Source of the DNA: UKL13-2 sp043793345
Lineage (GTDB): Bacteria; Pseudomonadota; Gammaproteobacteria; Burkholderiales; Usitatibacteraceae
DNA: 21,900 bases
Assembly: GCA_043793345.1 (NCBI GenBank)
Contig: JAYVXF010000085.1
Coordinates: 1 to 21,900 of the forward strand
Reading direction: 5' to 3'
Shown: one piece after another, positions 1 through 7,723 of the stretch
How positions within the stretch are numbered: position 1 is the stretch's first letter
Layout of the letters: every line of letters begins with the position of its first letter
Translations under genes and position numbers: made by a program
Notes under the pieces: model-generated
Seen by the model: the letters and a program-made list of their open reading frames with translations, nothing else
Databases searched by the model: none
Told to the model about the DNA's origin: nothing

Positions 1-123
1 CATCGACCGAACACTGAACAAAAAAGTATCGCCATGACACGCAATTTCTGCACAGTCAGCGCCACGCGTTCAAAATTCTTTTGATCGGCGTTTCCTTAGC
101 GATATTTTCGGCTTGAAATCGAA

Positions 124-1512
124 CTACTTCGTGAGGCGCTCGAGCTCCACAAGCATTTTTTCCGCCTGCTTCGCGCGGGAAAAACGTCCGTCATAGCCGA
201 CGGGCCTTGGTAAAACGCCCTCGCGAAAACGCAAGTAGCATGCTTCAATGATGCGCGCAGTTGAGTCAACGTCATTGATGTCGAGCAAAATGGCTTCTGA
301 ACCCTCCAGCATGTCGGCCGTGGCCGAATCAGCTCCTACCAGCGCGAGCAACCAGAGGGGGAATGCCGCGTACTCAAAAACTTTGCCGGGTACCTGCGTT
401 CTGGTTGCGCCCTGAAACGCTACCGCCATCAATGACTCACGCAGCAACTGTCTGGCCTCGTCTCGACTTCCCAAGGGTCGCTCTTCGAACAAGTCTCCGA
501 TGCCCGCCTCCGACGCCAGCTCGGCCAGTGACCGACCGTTTATGCGAGCAGGTTCTCCCATAAAGACGACGCGCAAATTTGTGGAATCCAACTGCAGTTT
601 TGAACGCACGCGTCCGACCGCTTTCAGAAACGGGCGGGGATCGCGATCAATATATAACGAGCCGCAGTGAGCAATCTGGAAGAGGGTAGGTGGACTTGGG
701 TGTTCGAGTAGTGGCGCGATATCACTTCCGTTCGGAATACTTCGGATGCGTTCGCGCAGTTCGGGAAACCGCCCTTGGAGAGCCTCACCGGCCGCGTTGG
801 TGTTGGTGATAATCAACGCGGCACGCCCGAGGGTTCTAGATTCAGAGCGCCGCAGTTCTTCGTCCGGCAACATTCGTTCGAGCGCGGTTGCGGGCACGAC
901 CCGCGCCCATGGGTCGCGGAGGTCGATGACGTGCGGCAAATCGCGCGCGCGCGCCAGACGGGCAGCAGCAACGTGAACGTAGTGAGCCGGGCCTGACGAC
1001 ACCACGAGTCGATGGCGTTCATCGACAATCCGCCCGCCCGTGTGGATGAACCCGCTGACCAATTGATGTGATTGCCGGGCACGAATGATCGCGGTCACCA
1101 CACGCCGAATGACTTCGCGCGCGCTGGAGGATTCTGCCACCGATGTGGCGGGTGTCGCAGAAGAGTTACTTACGCTGGTGTTTGGGGTCGCGCCGCGTAT
1201 CCGTCGCAAAATTTCATACCAACGCGGACGGAGTCGGCGACATGTCGCGACGCGAATGTCGTGCGGCAACTGTCGAAAGCGCTCCCAATCGGGATGACGA
1301 AAATCCTGTGGATCCTCAATCACAACATCGAGACCCCATCCAGCTTCAACAAGGTACGGGGCGAAGCCTTCCCAGCGCGCCGCACCGATTTCGGAGTGTG
1401 GCGGAAACACCTGTGAGAGTAGCAAAATGCGCGGCGTTGTGGAAGTGCCCGAAGCGAACGAAGCATCGGTATCGCGTGCCAGCCAAGCAGAAAATTGGGG
1501 CAGATGCTTCAT
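124..1512 (-). CDS. Glycosyltransferase family 4-like protein (462 aa)
   Basis: Probable cytoplasmic GT-B glycosyltransferase adding a sugar from a nucleotide donor to the growing repeat unit. The N-terminal acceptor domain begins near residue 28 with a strand and then SQVFPPHSEIGA (33-44), typical of GT4 enzymes. The C-terminal donor domain carries IPNGSD (259-264) and PGKVFEYAAFPLWLLALVG (375-393), which matches the P(S/G)KVFEYLA motif of WbuB-like GT4 proteins. About 27 residues precede the first core strand, and a Ser/Thr/Ala-rich low-complexity insert lies at about 108-133; both are unusual. The ATG overlaps the wecB stop codon as ATGA (1509-1512), so translation is probably coupled, which also supports this start. 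The donor and acceptor cannot be read from sequence. The family assignment is good; the specific role is unknown. Confidence 0.85.
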   Translation of the reverse strand: MKHLPQFSAWLARDTDASFASGTSTTPRILLLSQVFPPHSEIGAARWEGFAPYLVEAGWGLDVVIEDPQDFRHPDWERFRQLPHDIRVATCRRLRPRWYEILRRIRGATPNTSVSNSSATPATSVAESSSAREVIRRVVTAIIRARQSHQLVSGFIHTGGRIVDERHRLVVSSGPAHYVHVAAARLARARDLPHVIDLRDPWARVVPATALERMLPDEELRRSESRTLGRAALIITNTNAAGEALQGRFPELRERIRSIPNGSDIAPLLEHPSPPTLFQIAHCGSLYIDRDPRPFLKAVGRVRSKLQLDSTNLRVVFMGEPARINGRSLAELASEAGIGDLFEERPLGSRDEARQLLRESLMAVAFQGATRTQVPGKVFEYAAFPLWLLALVGADSATADMLEGSEAILLDINDVDSTARIIEACYLRFREGVLPRPVGYDGRFSRAKQAEKMLVELERLTK

Positions 1513-2585
1513 CGAATACCGGACGACCGAGGCGATTTGAGCGCCTCAATGATGCGCACGCCGGCATTGCCGTCCCAGCCTTCCAACGCCTTTACGGTTG
1601 CCGGACGTTTTGCCGCAGCCACCAACATCGGCAAAGTCGATGGATCCAGCACCAACTGATTCGTCCCTTCGGATATCGTTATTGGCCGTTCGGTGTTGCC
1701 TCGGACGGTGAAGCACGGAACACCAAGCGCGGTGGTTTCTTCCTGTAGTCCACCAGAATCGGTAACGACAGCGTGCGCGGTTCTGACCAAATCGACCATG
1801 TCGTGGTATGGCAGCGAGTCGAACAGCCGAAGATTGCCGAGCTGTAGGCCCAGAGAGACAAGCCGCTCGCGCGTTCTTGGGTGTGAAGGAAACAGCACTG
1901 CGCGGTGTTCGGCAATATCCACGAGCGAGGCCATGATGGCACGCAGACGAACCGGATCATCCACGTTCGACGGACGATGCAGTGTAACGACGACATGTCG
2001 CCCTTCCTGTCCAAGGCGTTGCGCAGCCCCCGTCGCCTTCGCGGCAGGAAGAGCATGCAAGAGTGAATCGATCATGACGTTACCGACGAACACGATCTTG
2101 TCGGCAGGTTCCCCTTCGTGGCGAAGTGTTATTTCAGCGTCTCGCGAAGGCGTCAGGAGCAGGTCAGCGAGCCGGTCAGCTACCAGTCTGTTGATTTCTT
2201 CGGGCATGCTTCGGTCGCCGCTGCGCAGGCCCGCTTCGACGTGGGCAATTCGAACACCAAGTTTGGACGCCACGAGCGCCGTTGCCATGGTGGAGTTGAC
2301 GTCGCCGTACACGACCAACCAGTCGGGTGCCGTGCGAATCAAGACTGGTTCAAAGCGCTCGAGAATCCGGGCTGTCTGTACGGCATGCGAGGCGGACCCA
2401 ACGTCGAGATTAAAGTCGGGCGAAGGAATGGCGAGGTCACGAAAAAACCCATCGGACAGCAATTCGTCGTAGTGCTGTCCGGTATGAACGACAATTTGCT
2501 CCAAGCCGGCAATTCTGCCAGCGCGAAAAACCGGTGCAAGTTTAGGAAAATTGGGGCGGGCACCAACGACGTGCAGGAGTTTCAT
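1509..2585 (-). CDS. wecB: UDP-N-acetylglucosamine 2-epimerase, non-hydrolysing (WecB type)
   Basis: Interconverts UDP-GlcNAc and UDP-ManNAc in the cytoplasm, supplying ManNAc or a ManNAc-derived sugar. The family hallmarks occur in order: GARPNFPKL (8-16), VHTGQHYDELLSD (33-45), YGDVNSTMA (93-101), HVEAGLRSGDRSMPEEINRL (115-134), a TLHR motif (201-204), PSHPRTRE (233-240), TDSGGLQEET (275-284) and GNTERPITISEGTNQLV (296-312). At 358 aa it has normal length. The canonical HRREN is HRPSN here, a common variation in paralogues. The ATG is preceded by GGAAAG at 6-nt spacing, a good ribosome binding site. It is the first gene of a two-gene unit with the downstream glycosyltransferase. No UDP-ManNAc dehydrogenase of WecC type is adjacent. 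Function is well supported at family level. Confidence 0.93.
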   Translation of the reverse strand: MKLLHVVGARPNFPKLAPVFRAGRIAGLEQIVVHTGQHYDELLSDGFFRDLAIPSPDFNLDVGSASHAVQTARILERFEPVLIRTAPDWLVVYGDVNSTMATALVASKLGVRIAHVEAGLRSGDRSMPEEINRLVADRLADLLLTPSRDAEITLRHEGEPADKIVFVGNVMIDSLLHALPAAKATGAAQRLGQEGRHVVVTLHRPSNVDDPVRLRAIMASLVDIAEHRAVLFPSHPRTRERLVSLGLQLGNLRLFDSLPYHDMVDLVRTAHAVVTDSGGLQEETTALGVPCFTVRGNTERPITISEGTNQLVLDPSTLPMLVAAAKRPATVKALEGWDGNAGVRIIEALKSPRSSGIR

Positions 2586-2918
2586 ATCATCTTTCCAGTA
2601 CTGTCCCGAGCCGTGACAGGACGCGTATTCCTCATATTTTTATCCTCAACGGTAACGAAATCGTTTCGGCAACCGGGCATTTTGGTGACGGGAAGTAAGA
2701 AGATTTCAGGGACATTAATGGGGATATGTACGACCCCGACAGCCGCAGTCATTTTCTACGTCCGATTTTGTGATGGCAGCCACTAGCGACGTTGCATAGG
2801 CAAACCGACCGAGCGAGGAATCGCTGGCGGACTTAACCGCAGTCCACAGCCAAGCGTTCTGGCAAATCGCTCAGGAAGAGAATACAACCAATTTAGGCGT
2901 CGTACGTTCAAAAGAATT
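2586..2918. other. 333-bp intergenic gap between FemAB-like gene and wecB
   Basis: No credible gene is seen here. It must hold any separate minus-strand promoter for wecB and any terminator for the FemAB-like gene. A short inverted repeat (AACGA-AA-TCGTT, 2654-2665) lies about 70 bp upstream of the wecB start and could be an operator, but arms this short can arise by chance. No hairpin with a T-run was found. Confidence 0.5.
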
Positions 2919-3956
2919 TCATTTTTTGAAAAGGCTAATTTTGGCGGCAGCAAGTTTAATCCTTGCCTTTAACGGATCGGGTAACCGCAGGTATATTTTG
3001 GCGGCAAAACGCTGCATCCGTTCTCGCTTTTCGTGGCGCCTCAGGAAAGTACGGTCAAGACGATAACGATGTGCGCCGACCAATTCGCCGCCGAATTTCG
3101 CCAGAAACTGATGCGATCCGCCCATACTGAAATGCGAAAAGCCCGATGAACATGCCCACTCTATCGCACGCCAAACTAACAATTTGTTTGGTTCCAGATG
3201 TTCAAACCCCACCATCGAATTGTTGGCTGCATATTCAACGACGCCGCCTTTGCAAAATCGAAAAATAGAGCCGGCGATAATTTTCCCCTCATTCACCGCG
3301 ATAAAAATCCTGCGATTAGCGGTCTGCTCCAACGCGAGTTGAAAGCTATCAAGGGTACCCGGCTGGAATTCTTTTCGCGCGTTCCATTCCTTGTGTATCT
3401 CGTAAAAATCGTTAAGCTCTGCCTCAGTGTCGACCTGCTTCACATGAAGTTTTTGCAGCTTCATTATTTTGCGTAGTTCTGCACGGCGCCGCGCCGAAAA
3501 ATCCTGAAAAAGGGCCTCGCTGCCCTTTGAAAGATCGAGCATCACGACCTGGTCGGCGCCCACGCATTGCTCAGAATCGTAGCCAAAGCCACTAACGGCT
3601 ATTGGTTTCCAGCTGTAGAAATTGATTAATTCGGTCGCGTCTCCAGCAAGCTCGGCCAATCCGTTTTTCAACGCTTCGGCTGCCTCATCGCGGTCACACC
3701 CGAGCAGAAAGGCCGTTTGCGGTCTCACCCCTAGGCCGGATTGAAGGGATTTTGCGGTTTTCAGGCCGGTCAGAACAGCGACGACTTGCGATCCTGAACT
3801 TACCAACAAAGCAAATCGTTCGCCTCCGCTAACAAACGGATCCACAAAATAATTCGGTGTTACGTAATGGGTTGGAAGTTCTGCATTTTTCAAAAACACA
3901 TCCCATTTTTTAACAGTCTCTGCATCAGGAAAATCCTTTATGAGCTTGTAATCCAT
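2919..3956 (-). CDS. FemAB/GNAT-like N-acyltransferase (Acetyltransf_6 type)
   Basis: 345-aa cytoplasmic protein resembling the FemAB-like/CelD (BioF2-like) acetyltransferases found in exopolysaccharide loci. It shows two GNAT-like halves. The central conserved stretch FSARRRAELRKIMKLQKL (153-170) fits the (S)xxxRRxLRKAxK motif of this family, followed by DFYEIHKEWNARK (183-195). The second half has IFIAVNEGKIIAGSIFRF (217-234) and ends with the polar FSMGGSHQFLAKFGG segment (276-290), typical of the acyl-CoA or aminoacyl-binding fold. Chemistry is probably N-acylation of an amino sugar or addition of an amino acid; the substrate is unknown. The start is preceded by AGG at 7 nt, and a stronger AGGAAGG lies about 14 nt upstream. 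Codon use looks more A/T-rich than in the flanking wecB, hinting at separate acquisition. Confidence 0.8.
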   Translation of the reverse strand: MDYKLIKDFPDAETVKKWDVFLKNAELPTHYVTPNYFVDPFVSGGERFALLVSSGSQVVAVLTGLKTAKSLQSGLGVRPQTAFLLGCDRDEAAEALKNGLAELAGDATELINFYSWKPIAVSGFGYDSEQCVGADQVVMLDLSKGSEALFQDFSARRRAELRKIMKLQKLHVKQVDTEAELNDFYEIHKEWNARKEFQPGTLDSFQLALEQTANRRIFIAVNEGKIIAGSIFRFCKGGVVEYAANNSMVGFEHLEPNKLLVWRAIEWACSSGFSHFSMGGSHQFLAKFGGELVGAHRYRLDRTFLRRHEKRERMQRFAAKIYLRLPDPLKARIKLAAAKISLFKK

Positions 3957-3962
3957 AGATGC

Positions 3963-4235
3963 CTAAGCTGCCTTCCTGCTGACACATTGCCGGTGGGATG
4001 CCTTAACGAAACCAAATCTGTGCAATGTTGCTTCGCGATGTTCGCGCGCGCTACTTTGCGACACTAATTCGTCTGTAACCTTAGAGTTGGGGCCGGTAAA
4101 TCTTCCAGTGATAGATTTGGCGATTGCCATCTGGTATCCGCTACGAACCAGTACCTTCTCACGGGGCAACAAGGCTATGTACCCGCGATTGAGAACGTCG
4201 GCTAGCAGAATGACCGTCATCGGTTCTCTCAACAT
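3963..4235 (-). CDS. Uncertain 90-codon ORF upstream of the FemAB-like gene
   Basis: A 90-codon ORF whose stop lies 6 bp before the FemAB-like ATG. The putative AGGAAGG for that gene falls in its last codons. No domain, signal peptide or membrane segment is recognisable. Codon use is mixed, with rare-looking AGA, ATA and CTA codons. It could be a small unknown protein, a translated leader, or the remnant of a gene broken by the neighbouring insertion-sequence debris. I do not recognise the product and doubt that it is a functional gene. Confidence 0.25.
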   Translation of the reverse strand: MLREPMTVILLADVLNRGYIALLPREKVLVRSGYQMAIAKSITGRFTGPNSKVTDELVSQSSAREHREATLHRFGFVKASHRQCVSRKAA

Positions 4236-4319
4236 CCATTAAAGTTTGAAGCCATGAAAGTCCGTTTCGAGCAATGGTCGCGTCGTAATTTCGAATTTCA
4301 CGCTTGCACTGCACGACCC

Positions 4320-4720
4320 AAGCTTTTTGGTCGACGCGGCCATCTCACTTCGCCTATGTCTACAGTGGGTTTCGCATTCGCACACTTGCGCGGCAAAGCT
4401 GCCACGCGGTCGCCAGAGTATCGCCGAGCTTGGCCGCTGCGGTCAATCGCAGATTTCGCGCGAAATGAGCATTAAGACTGGTAGCCGCTGCTGCACAGCC
4501 ACTCGCAATTGACAAAAAGCGGTCGCCGACTTACCGTTTTAATATCGCGGATACACGCGTTCCACTGCCCAATGGTGGGCATCTCCGATGAGACGCCGCC
4601 ATCTCGAATGGCTGCGTACTACTTATGCGCACCCGTAGGCGGGCGGATGGAAAGAGTGGCATCTACAGCTTGACCGGTGTGGCAATAACCCGCCGATCAC
4701 GGCTAAATGCGGGATGGCGG
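4320..4720 (+). pseudogene. Probable decayed IS30-like transposase fragment
   Basis: No intact gene lies between 4236 and 4736, but plus-strand reading in shifting frames gives pieces resembling an IS30-family transposase. One piece, about 4420-4485, reads IAELGRCGQSQISREM followed by KTGSR, like the helix-turn-helix IAELLG-x-x-x-STISRE and the NTGxRGYR that follows it. Just after it, in another frame, comes QPLAIDKKRS (about 4495-4530), like the QAQxLAxxRRS stretch. Around 4596-4660 the reading is HLEWLRTTYAHP, a stop, AGGWKEWHL, comparable with SHEWIYxHVYADKxAGGxLWxHL. The three pieces are in the right order and roughly collinear but interrupted by stops and frameshifts. The catalytic DDE region is not seen and no inverted repeats were identified. 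This is a by-eye match, so confidence is low to moderate. Confidence 0.35.
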
Positions 4721-4736
4721 CCGATGGTTTTGCTTT

Positions 4737-5447
4737 TCACGGATCCGAGGGTGCTTTCTTGCGAGCCGTTACCAGAAATAACCCGTGCCCTTTCGCTAGA
4801 ACCACAACGTCGGAAAATCCAGCAAGTCGCAGACCCCTGAGCATGCCCGCTTTGGTCTGGAACGACTCGATTCGCGACCGTTTCAGCGGGAAGCGGATCA
4901 GCGTGCCAAAAAAATGGTAAAGGGATCCATTCAGTATGACGTACGTCCTGTAGAGGACATCCTTCAACAGGAGGCTACGGATACTCCGTCGCAAGTGCGT
5001 CCATTCGTGGTCGAAATTATGACACGTGAACCAAATGTAGCCGTCTGTGGCGAGCACCCGATATGCCTCGTGAAATACCTTCTGCATATCCATATACATG
5101 ATGCACACGCGCGCCATGTAGAAAGTGAACTCGCCGTTCTTGAACGGAAGTTTCTCGCCGCTGGCTAAGCAAAATTCGTCATCAGGGTTCCGCTCCAGTC
5201 GAAACGCGCGAGCTTCCTCATCGACATCGACGCCGACGAATCGACTGGTGCCAATCGCCTCGCCCTCCCAACCGCCGCCACAGCCGACGCAGATGACCTT
5301 GACGCCCTCCGGGAAAACGGGGTTCAGATGCCGTGGATCGCCCGGAGTACGCGCGACGTAAGCTTCCCCCTCGAAGTACTTCCTCGCCGTCGCCGAGATA
5401 TTGGATTTTGCGTTGGATGAATTGCCGTTAAAGCGCTCTGCGCCCAT
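4737..5447 (-). CDS. Class I SAM-dependent methyltransferase
   Basis: 236-aa soluble methyltransferase, probably methylating a sugar hydroxyl or terminal residue of the glycan; the acceptor is unknown. Motif I is VICVGCGGGWEG (51-62), followed by an acidic strand end VGVDVDEEA (71-79) that should bind the ribose of SAM. Next come ASGEKLPFKNGEFTF (95-109) and FHEAYRVLATDGYIWFT (125-141), the motif order of the Methyltransf_11 family. The reading frame extends to a TTG at 5504, but I prefer the ATG at 5447: it has GGAG just upstream, and the added 19 residues look non-native. The divergent neighbour is the plus-strand asnB-like gene. The downstream side is the insertion-sequence debris, so this gene appears isolated from the FemAB-like gene. 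Confidence 0.85.
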   Translation of the reverse strand: MGAERFNGNSSNAKSNISATARKYFEGEAYVARTPGDPRHLNPVFPEGVKVICVGCGGGWEGEAIGTSRFVGVDVDEEARAFRLERNPDDEFCLASGEKLPFKNGEFTFYMARVCIMYMDMQKVFHEAYRVLATDGYIWFTCHNFDHEWTHLRRSIRSLLLKDVLYRTYVILNGSLYHFFGTLIRFPLKRSRIESFQTKAGMLRGLRLAGFSDVVVLAKGHGLFLVTARKKAPSDP

Positions 5448-5658
5448 GATGCTCCAGAAAAAAATGCTACGCGCGGCAGAGATTTTTATAATGCCAAGGG
5501 GCAAAATGTAGCATCATCGCCCCGGGCACACAAGAACTGCGAATTCAGCGCAACGTCAGGCGCATCGTCGTGGTGTCAGTTCACTTATCCTTGCAGCATA
5601 ATACGCGACATGGCGATACCGTCAGTTGTGAGCCGTAGATCAACCAAGAGGGAGTTCC

Positions 5659-7581
5659 ATGTGCGGCATAGTCGGCTACCGCGTCTTAGAAGGTGACGTC
5701 AAACCTTGGGTGGAGGGATTACCATATGCCGTGAAGTCATTGCACTACCGCGGGCCGGACGATCAGGGTCAGTGGCTCGGTGACGAGCATCGCGTCGGCC
5801 TGGGGCATCGGCGCCTGTCGATTCTGGATCTTAGTGCGCTCGGCCATCAGCCAATGGCGTCCGCTTGCGGCAACTGGCACATGGTATTCAACGGCGAGGT
5901 CTACAATTTCAAGCTCATTCGCGCAGAGCTCGAGCCGCTTGGACACCACTTTACCGGCACCGGCGACTCCGAAGTCATTCTGGCTGCGTTCGCGCAATGG
6001 GGGATGGACGCCGTCACCCGATTCATCGGCATGTTCGCGATTGCCCTCTGGCATGCGCCGACCCGGCGTCTGCATTTGCTGCGAGATCGTTTGGGTGTGA
6101 AACCTTTGTTCTATCGATGGGACGGCAAGGTGCTGTGCTTCGGCTCAGAATTGAAAGCACTGCGTGCGTTCAACGGCTGGCATGCCGAAATCGATGGCGA
6201 GGGACTCAACGATTACCTGCGTTATGGCTACATCAACGATCCACGCACGATTTATCGACAGGTCTTCAAGCTTCCACCCGCACACCGGCTGACGCTCGAG
6301 GAAAATGGGCAACTCGACGTACAACGCTATTGGAGCGTCGTCGATCATGCGGGGCTACGCAACAATCGCCGCGAAGCAGAACTGGCCGATGAGCTCGAGG
6401 TGCTGATGATCGACGCTTTCAAGTTGCGCATGATCGCTGACGTGCCGGTGGGCGTGTTTCTGTCGGGCGGTGTCGATTCTTCAGTGGTCGCGGCGATCCT
6501 GCAAAAACACGGCGGGCAGCAAATTAAGACGTACACCATTGGATTTGATCAGCCTGAATTCGATGAGTCACCGTACGCGGCTGAAGTGGCGCGGCACATC
6601 GGTACTGATCACCACTGCCGCATTCTCAAAGTGGACGATGCCAAGAAGTTGCTTCCTGATTGGGGCAACCTGTATGACGAACCGTTTGGCGATGACTCAG
6701 GCATACCGACGCTGATGGTGTCGCAGGTTGCTGCCGAGCAGGTCAAAGTGGTGTTGTCAGCCGATGGTGGTGATGAACTTTTCAGCGGCTATACGTCGTA
6801 TGCGGCGACGCTCAAGCGATGGGGCCGCATCAAGAATTTCCCGCCGGCTTTCCGCAGTTTGGCCGCAAGTGTCACCAACGGGTTGGGTGCTCAACAGGTC
6901 AGTGCATTTCTGTCGGAGCGATCAGCGGACGCGCCGCGTCAATTCGGCGCGCGAATGTCCGCAAAGCTTGCCCGCTTTGGGACGAATATTGGCGCGCACA
7001 GCATCGGCGAAGTGTTCGACAATGGCGTTGCACACTTCACACACACCGAGCTCGCCGCGCTGACCGGTCGTAACATCATCACGCGAACGCTTGCTGATGA
7101 GTTTCCCGGACGGGACGGCGAGAAATTGTGTCTTTGGGATCTGCACAATTACATGCCGGGCGACATTCTAACCAAGGTTGATCGTGCGACCATGGCCGTA
7201 AGTATCGAAGGTCGCGAGCCACTCATCGATCATCGTCTCGCGGAGTTCGCGTTTTCGTTACCGTATGAAATGCGTCAAGGCGCGCTGGGGTCGAAACATC
7301 TCCTCAAGAAGGTGCTTTATCGCTACGTTCCTCAGCGGCTGGTCGACCGACCGAAACGTGGCTTCGCCGTGCCGGTCAAGCAGTGGTTGGCGGGTGATCT
7401 GAAGAGCGTTGTCGATGAACAACTTGAGACAAATTATGTGACCCGACAAGGATTGTTTGACCCAACGATGGTTCGCGAGTACGTGCGACGCCTGCACGCC
7501 GGAGACATCAATGTGCGGCAACGCGTGTGGCTGCTTGTGGCTTTTCAGATGTGGCATCGACGCTGGATGTCCGTCCCGTAA
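5659..7581 (+). CDS. asnB: Asparagine synthetase B-like glutamine amidotransferase (copy 1)
   Basis: 640-aa two-domain amidotransferase: glutamine hydrolysis supplies ammonia to an ATP-activated carboxylate. The start is fixed by MCGIVGY: Cys2 becomes the N-terminal nucleophile once Met is removed, and AGAGGG lies upstream. Glutaminase markers are HYRGPDD (29-35), LGHRRLSILDL (48-58) and VFNGEVYNF (76-84). The synthetase domain has the PP-loop FLSGGVDSSVV (267-277) and SADGGDELFSGY (367-378). True asparagine synthesis is possible. In glycan loci, however, homologues such as WbpS of Pseudomonas aeruginosa are linked to converting uronic acid carboxyls to amides, and that role is the better guess here. 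It is the only plus-strand gene between 4.7 and 16.6 kb, and it converges on the OafA-like gene. Confidence 0.92.
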   Translation: MCGIVGYRVLEGDVKPWVEGLPYAVKSLHYRGPDDQGQWLGDEHRVGLGHRRLSILDLSALGHQPMASACGNWHMVFNGEVYNFKLIRAELEPLGHHFTGTGDSEVILAAFAQWGMDAVTRFIGMFAIALWHAPTRRLHLLRDRLGVKPLFYRWDGKVLCFGSELKALRAFNGWHAEIDGEGLNDYLRYGYINDPRTIYRQVFKLPPAHRLTLEENGQLDVQRYWSVVDHAGLRNNRREAELADELEVLMIDAFKLRMIADVPVGVFLSGGVDSSVVAAILQKHGGQQIKTYTIGFDQPEFDESPYAAEVARHIGTDHHCRILKVDDAKKLLPDWGNLYDEPFGDDSGIPTLMVSQVAAEQVKVVLSADGGDELFSGYTSYAATLKRWGRIKNFPPAFRSLAASVTNGLGAQQVSAFLSERSADAPRQFGARMSAKLARFGTNIGAHSIGEVFDNGVAHFTHTELAALTGRNIITRTLADEFPGRDGEKLCLWDLHNYMPGDILTKVDRATMAVSIEGREPLIDHRLAEFAFSLPYEMRQGALGSKHLLKKVLYRYVPQRLVDRPKRGFAVPVKQWLAGDLKSVVDEQLETNYVTRQGLFDPTMVREYVRRLHAGDINVRQRVWLLVAFQMWHRRWMSVP

Positions 7582-7723
7582 AACGAGTTCGCCAGCGATG
7601 ACCATGAGGGCGCCGGTCGTTCTCAGTGGCCGCAGGCTGGAGGGCGCAGAACGATACGGCACGATGCCGTCCACGGAATTTGTGCGCCCCGGAGTTCGGG
7701 CGTGAATATGCATAGTGAAACTC

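Noticed and set aside
1..35. Possible start of a further minus-strand gene (ATG at 35 reading M-A-I-L-F-C-S-V-F-G-R)
   Set aside because: Only about 11 codons remain before the edge and no ribosome binding site is evident; too little sequence to support a gene.
1693..2472. Long plus-strand ORF (259 codons) antisense to wecB
   Set aside because: The opposite frame encodes a clearly conserved epimerase; the Ser/Arg-rich product is typical of antisense reading of GC-rich genes.
7656..7670. Perfect ACGGCA-CGA-TGCCGT hairpin between asnB copy 1 and the OafA-like gene
   Set aside because: A 3-nt loop and no T-run on either strand; not enough to call a terminator.
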